The notes beneath the pieces are model-generated. The model saw nothing but the letters and a program-made list of their open reading frames with translations, made no database searches and was not told the origin of the DNA. The translations under genes were made by a program, and so were the position numbers. 64,000 bases of DNA from Lepidurus packardi (Eukaryota > Arthropoda > Branchiopoda > Notostraca > Triopsidae), in contig JAKZAN010000007.1 of NCBI GenBank assembly GCA_023053545.1, positions 9,734,001 through 9,798,000 of the forward strand. The letters run 5' to 3'. The stretch's first letter is position 1. Every line of letters starts with the position of its first letter. Shown one piece after another: positions 62,101 to 64,000 of this stretch.

Positions 62101-63909
62101 AAACCTGCAAAGCAGGAAAGTAATCGCTAGTAGAGCTTCCCATTACTGTAGCGAAGAAGATTATTTTGGGTATAAAGAAAGGTTTGGTTGGGTTAAAATC
62201 TAACTGAATAACGTCAAAAGATGAGAACAGGAAGAAATAGAGAGAGAAGAGGAAGCAATAATAGGATCAGTTAAGGGTTTTCCGGCCTATAAGATACTGC
62301 CTAAGCTTTCCGGTACGTGCTTGTACTATGATGTTTATACACGTACGTATGTTTTACGCTTCGAGAGGAAAACATGCCAGGATGCAGGATTGATATGTCT
62401 ATTGATATGAAACAAACGTAAGGCTTTTTTTGACTCAATCTTAAGGTCCACCAGATGCCCAAAGACGACTCAAGACGGACGTGAGACAGTGGCAAAGGAA
62501 GGAAGGAGCATGTCAGGATCTCTAGCGACATAAGAGTATTGTTTAACAGTCCAATCAGCTATATATCTAGACATAATGCAGATATGGATAAATTTCTGCA
62601 TGTTATACCTTGCTACGTGTGTTTATGCATGCGGAAACAAGGGAAGGGACGCGTGTTCTTAACATATGGGGGAAAAAATGAATCAAAATAATCCATTTGA
62701 CTTTGAAAAGATTCCCACTTTGAAGCCAAAGAAAGATATGTAACCAAACACGGAAAGAACAAAAATGTAAAGAGAATTGTTCTCTTCGGAATCTCTAAAG
62801 CTTTTTTTTTAAAATTCAATTAGGTGAAAGACGTATTGTTGAATACATGAATAGAACTGGCCGAAACTGTCTGCAGTGTGGCGTTTTATAAGATTATTCG
62901 AATCATCTGTATATCTTATAAGTTTTTAATTTAACTTGTTTTTCGTAAATTTTATCAGAAATATTGCTATTTTTCGGCAATGGGACACAAGGACGACTCG
63001 AAAAATGGACTCCGTGTTACCCGACACAAGGACGACGGGTCCCGACACAAGGACGCCGGCTCCCGACACAAGGACGACGGGTCCCGACACAAGGACGCCG
63101 GGTCCCGACACAAGGACAACGAGTCCCGACAGAAGGACCTAGGCCCCGACATAAAGCGATTAAGCCAATTAGTATGTGGAATTAGAAGTGATTAAGCAGT
63201 ATTAAAGGACATGCCACAAGGCTAGGTTAGGTTACGATAGGTTAGGCGTCTTTCTGTCGGTGTCCCTAATCCTTGTGGTGTATTTTAAATATGGTTCAAG
63301 CACCTCCCTCTTGTGCTTAACGAATGAGCAGAGACTGTTTTAACCCGAAATTCTATTGGTCTCTTAAAAGATTATGGACCTGGCGTCCTTCTGTCAGGAC
63401 CAGAAGTTCTTGTGTCTGCTTCCCACTTTTTCTAATTCTTTTCTGATTTTCTAATTAGAAAATCAGAAAAAAATTAGAAAAATTATACCAGAGACCATAA
63501 CTTTTTTGGCAGTGTGGAAGTTGTTTGGGTGTATTGTTTCTATTGTATAGAATCCACGAAACTATTCTAAAGTTAAATGTTAATTGTCCAAAAATAATGC
63601 TAATAACCCAAGTGTTTATGAAGGAGCTGTTTGGAATCTAAAGTTTGAAAACGTGATTTACTAAAGCCCAGAGCAGTTTTCCGTTTTGTATGTACTGTAA
63701 ACTTTCTTTGGTTTAGGTACTGGGCAGTAACAAGTATTGATTACGTCCAAAAACGGACCCGGGAGCGAGTGCTGCTTATAATCGCAGGCGTATGGTGTGC
63801 CTCATTGTTAATTTCGCTCGGTCCAATGTTTGGTTGGAAAGACTCGAAATGGTATGAGCGTGTATTGGTCTTCAAGATGTGTATGGTGAGCCAAGACGTC
63901 GCATATCAG
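44165..63909 (+). CDS. 5-HT1: 5-HT1-type serotonin receptor (GPCR), first three coding exons
   Basis: Exons 44165-44477, 56275-56518 and 63717-63909 join in frame (250 aa); the gene continues past the window. The extracellular N-terminus of about 83 aa has three N-glycosylation sites (NYS, NIT, NAS). TM1 ends [22 protein letters not shown]2 [16 protein letters not shown] has D134 (2.50); then C161 (3.25), amine-binding D168 in TM3 ([12 protein letters not shown]), and DRY at 185-187 split by intron 2. TM4 leads to [11 protein letters not shown] and [11 protein letters not shown], whose Cys closes the disulfide. Insect 5-HT1A/1B have nearly the same [30 protein letters not shown] and CMVSQDV. 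The family couples to Gi/o and lowers cAMP on serotonin binding. Introns are 11.8 and 7.2 kb. TM5-TM7 are not in the window. Confidence 0.95.
44988..45693. repeat. 353 bp tandem duplication
   Basis: TCAGAATATATTACTTGCAT begins at 44988 and at 45341. The copies match closely through GTCTATGGAG, CCACGGAMAATATTTCTGCAC, TTCCGGTAGTAYTGAAAG and CCTCCCAGTAAATTTCCGCG. Confidence 0.95.
53174..53397. repeat. 31 bp minisatellite, eight units
   Basis: GRTTCTAAMRTAYTTMTT units start at 53174, 53205, 53236, 53267, 53298, 53329, 53360 and 53391, an exact 31 bp period despite many substitutions. The tail of each unit is RGAYGRACGGAGC-like. Confidence 0.95.
55265..55700. repeat. Two copies of a motif-bearing unit about 255 bp apart
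   Basis: Both copies run TATCTTGTASATKTAAG, TTTCCGCGAAA, then TTGCAGTAATATG and a perfect TTTCTGCAGAAA palindrome followed by TTATTAC. The first copy has the 18 bp palindrome TAATTTCTGCAGAAATTA at 55383-55400; the second has ATTTCTGCAGAAAT at 55646-55659. Confidence 0.85.
56035..56158. repeat. Long interrupted inverted repeat (hairpin) before receptor exon 2
   Basis: Stem arms 56091-56110 and 56123-56142 pair GTAGACATTCATT and CTGCAG with one mismatch, around a 12 nt loop. Outer arms TTTACGATAG (56035-56044) and CTATCGTAA (56150-56158) also pair. The apex carries CTGCAGAAAT and CTGCAGTAAT. It ends about 115 bp before the exon 2 acceptor. Confidence 0.88.
57320..57716. repeat. 155 bp tandem repeat, 2.5 copies, in receptor intron 2
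   Basis: GACTGTACAAACCAAAATGA occurs at 57354, 57509 and 57664, exact 155 bp steps. Units include AACTGCAGTAATAAAAAGC and GTAGAAATTG, and a run of GTAAATTATAAATTGTAAAC words. Confidence 0.97.
59940..60950. repeat. 549 bp near-tandem duplication
   Basis: GCCGTTCCAGAATTATTTAC occurs at 60001 and 60549. Both copies continue through TAGGACRCGTAAGGTAGGTC, CCACGAAGTTTTGC, CACGCGGAACCACGTGGC and GAAACTAGATTTTGAAGCGC. The last block occurs a third time at about 60362, so the first copy has an extra internal duplication of about 80 bp. No coding capacity or terminal repeats of a known transposon were seen. Confidence 0.93.
62979..63168. repeat. GC-rich 21 bp minisatellite, about eight units
   Basis: CGACACAAGGAC starts fall at 63022, 63043, 63064, 63085, 63106, 63127 and 63148, with a leading variant near 62982. 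The unit is about 60% GC inside AT-rich DNA. As 21 is divisible by 3, frames stay open on both strands (for example GPDTRTP repeats); there is no other sign of coding. Confidence 0.96.
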
Positions 63910-64000
63910 GTACTTTTGCAAGTCCTATTTTCCTTATACTAATCCTGTACTTCAATCATTTAGTTTCCTATTAGTTTAACCTAATACGATTCTATAAACT

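Larger units (their letters stand above)
56519..63716. other. Serotonin receptor intron 2 (7.2 kb)
   Basis: No nested gene recognised. Besides the arrays listed separately, it has a CTCF-like core CCATAGATGGCGCT at 58477-58490. The open frames around 58650-59310 and 61147-61795 show no domains. Confidence 0.55.

Overview
This is a nuclear genome window from an invertebrate animal, most likely an arthropod or arthropod-like protostome. The genes have many GT-AG introns, from under 100 bp to over 11 kb. The DNA is AT-rich and full of tandem repeats. The encoded proteins are metazoan (BCL11 zinc fingers, hnRNP C, TMEM98, a serotonin receptor closest to insect 5-HT1A/1B). The species cannot be named from the sequence. 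No prokaryotic, viral or clearly transposon-derived gene was recognised. Exon boundaries were worked out by hand from splice signals, codon phase and protein homology.

Left part (1-10.6 kb), minus strand: three exons of a BCL11-type zinc-finger transcription factor ending in a short-isoform-like terminal exon. Then come repeat arrays (158 bp satellite, a TTTCTTCCAAAGAAA minisatellite, and 226 bp and 134 bp repeats rich in ATCGAT), and the 5' half of an hnRNP C/RALY-type RNA-binding protein (RRM split over three exons).

Housekeeping block (11.8-20.2 kb): EIF3J (+), GPN2 (-) and PSMG3 (-), TYW5 (-) and TMEM98 (+). All five are complete and compact. PSMG3 and GPN2 are only about 31 nt apart on the same strand. 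The TYW5/TMEM98 divergent spacer holds a decayed copy of the TYW5 3' end.

Middle (20.2-29.7 kb): no recognisable gene. It carries diverged repeats, including a 149-150 bp satellite.

Signalling part (29.7-64 kb), all plus strand: (1) an unidentified single-pass membrane protein of about 358 aa; (2) a complete 14-exon membrane guanylate cyclase with an extracellular NIT (nitrate/nitrite-sensing) domain between two membrane helices and no kinase-homology domain; (3) the first three exons of a 5-HT1-type serotonin GPCR spread over 20 kb, continuing past the window end. The cyclase would make cGMP, while a 5-HT1 receptor normally couples to Gi and lowers cAMP, so both are second-messenger genes of sensory or neural type.

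The most striking non-genic signal is a short word pair, CAGTAAT and CAGAAAT. These are the two arms of a palindrome ATTWCTGCAGWAAT. The words are scattered through introns and spacers, and they recur inside at least five otherwise unrelated tandem arrays whose unit lengths (141, 147, 149-150, 155, 158 bp) are close to nucleosome size.
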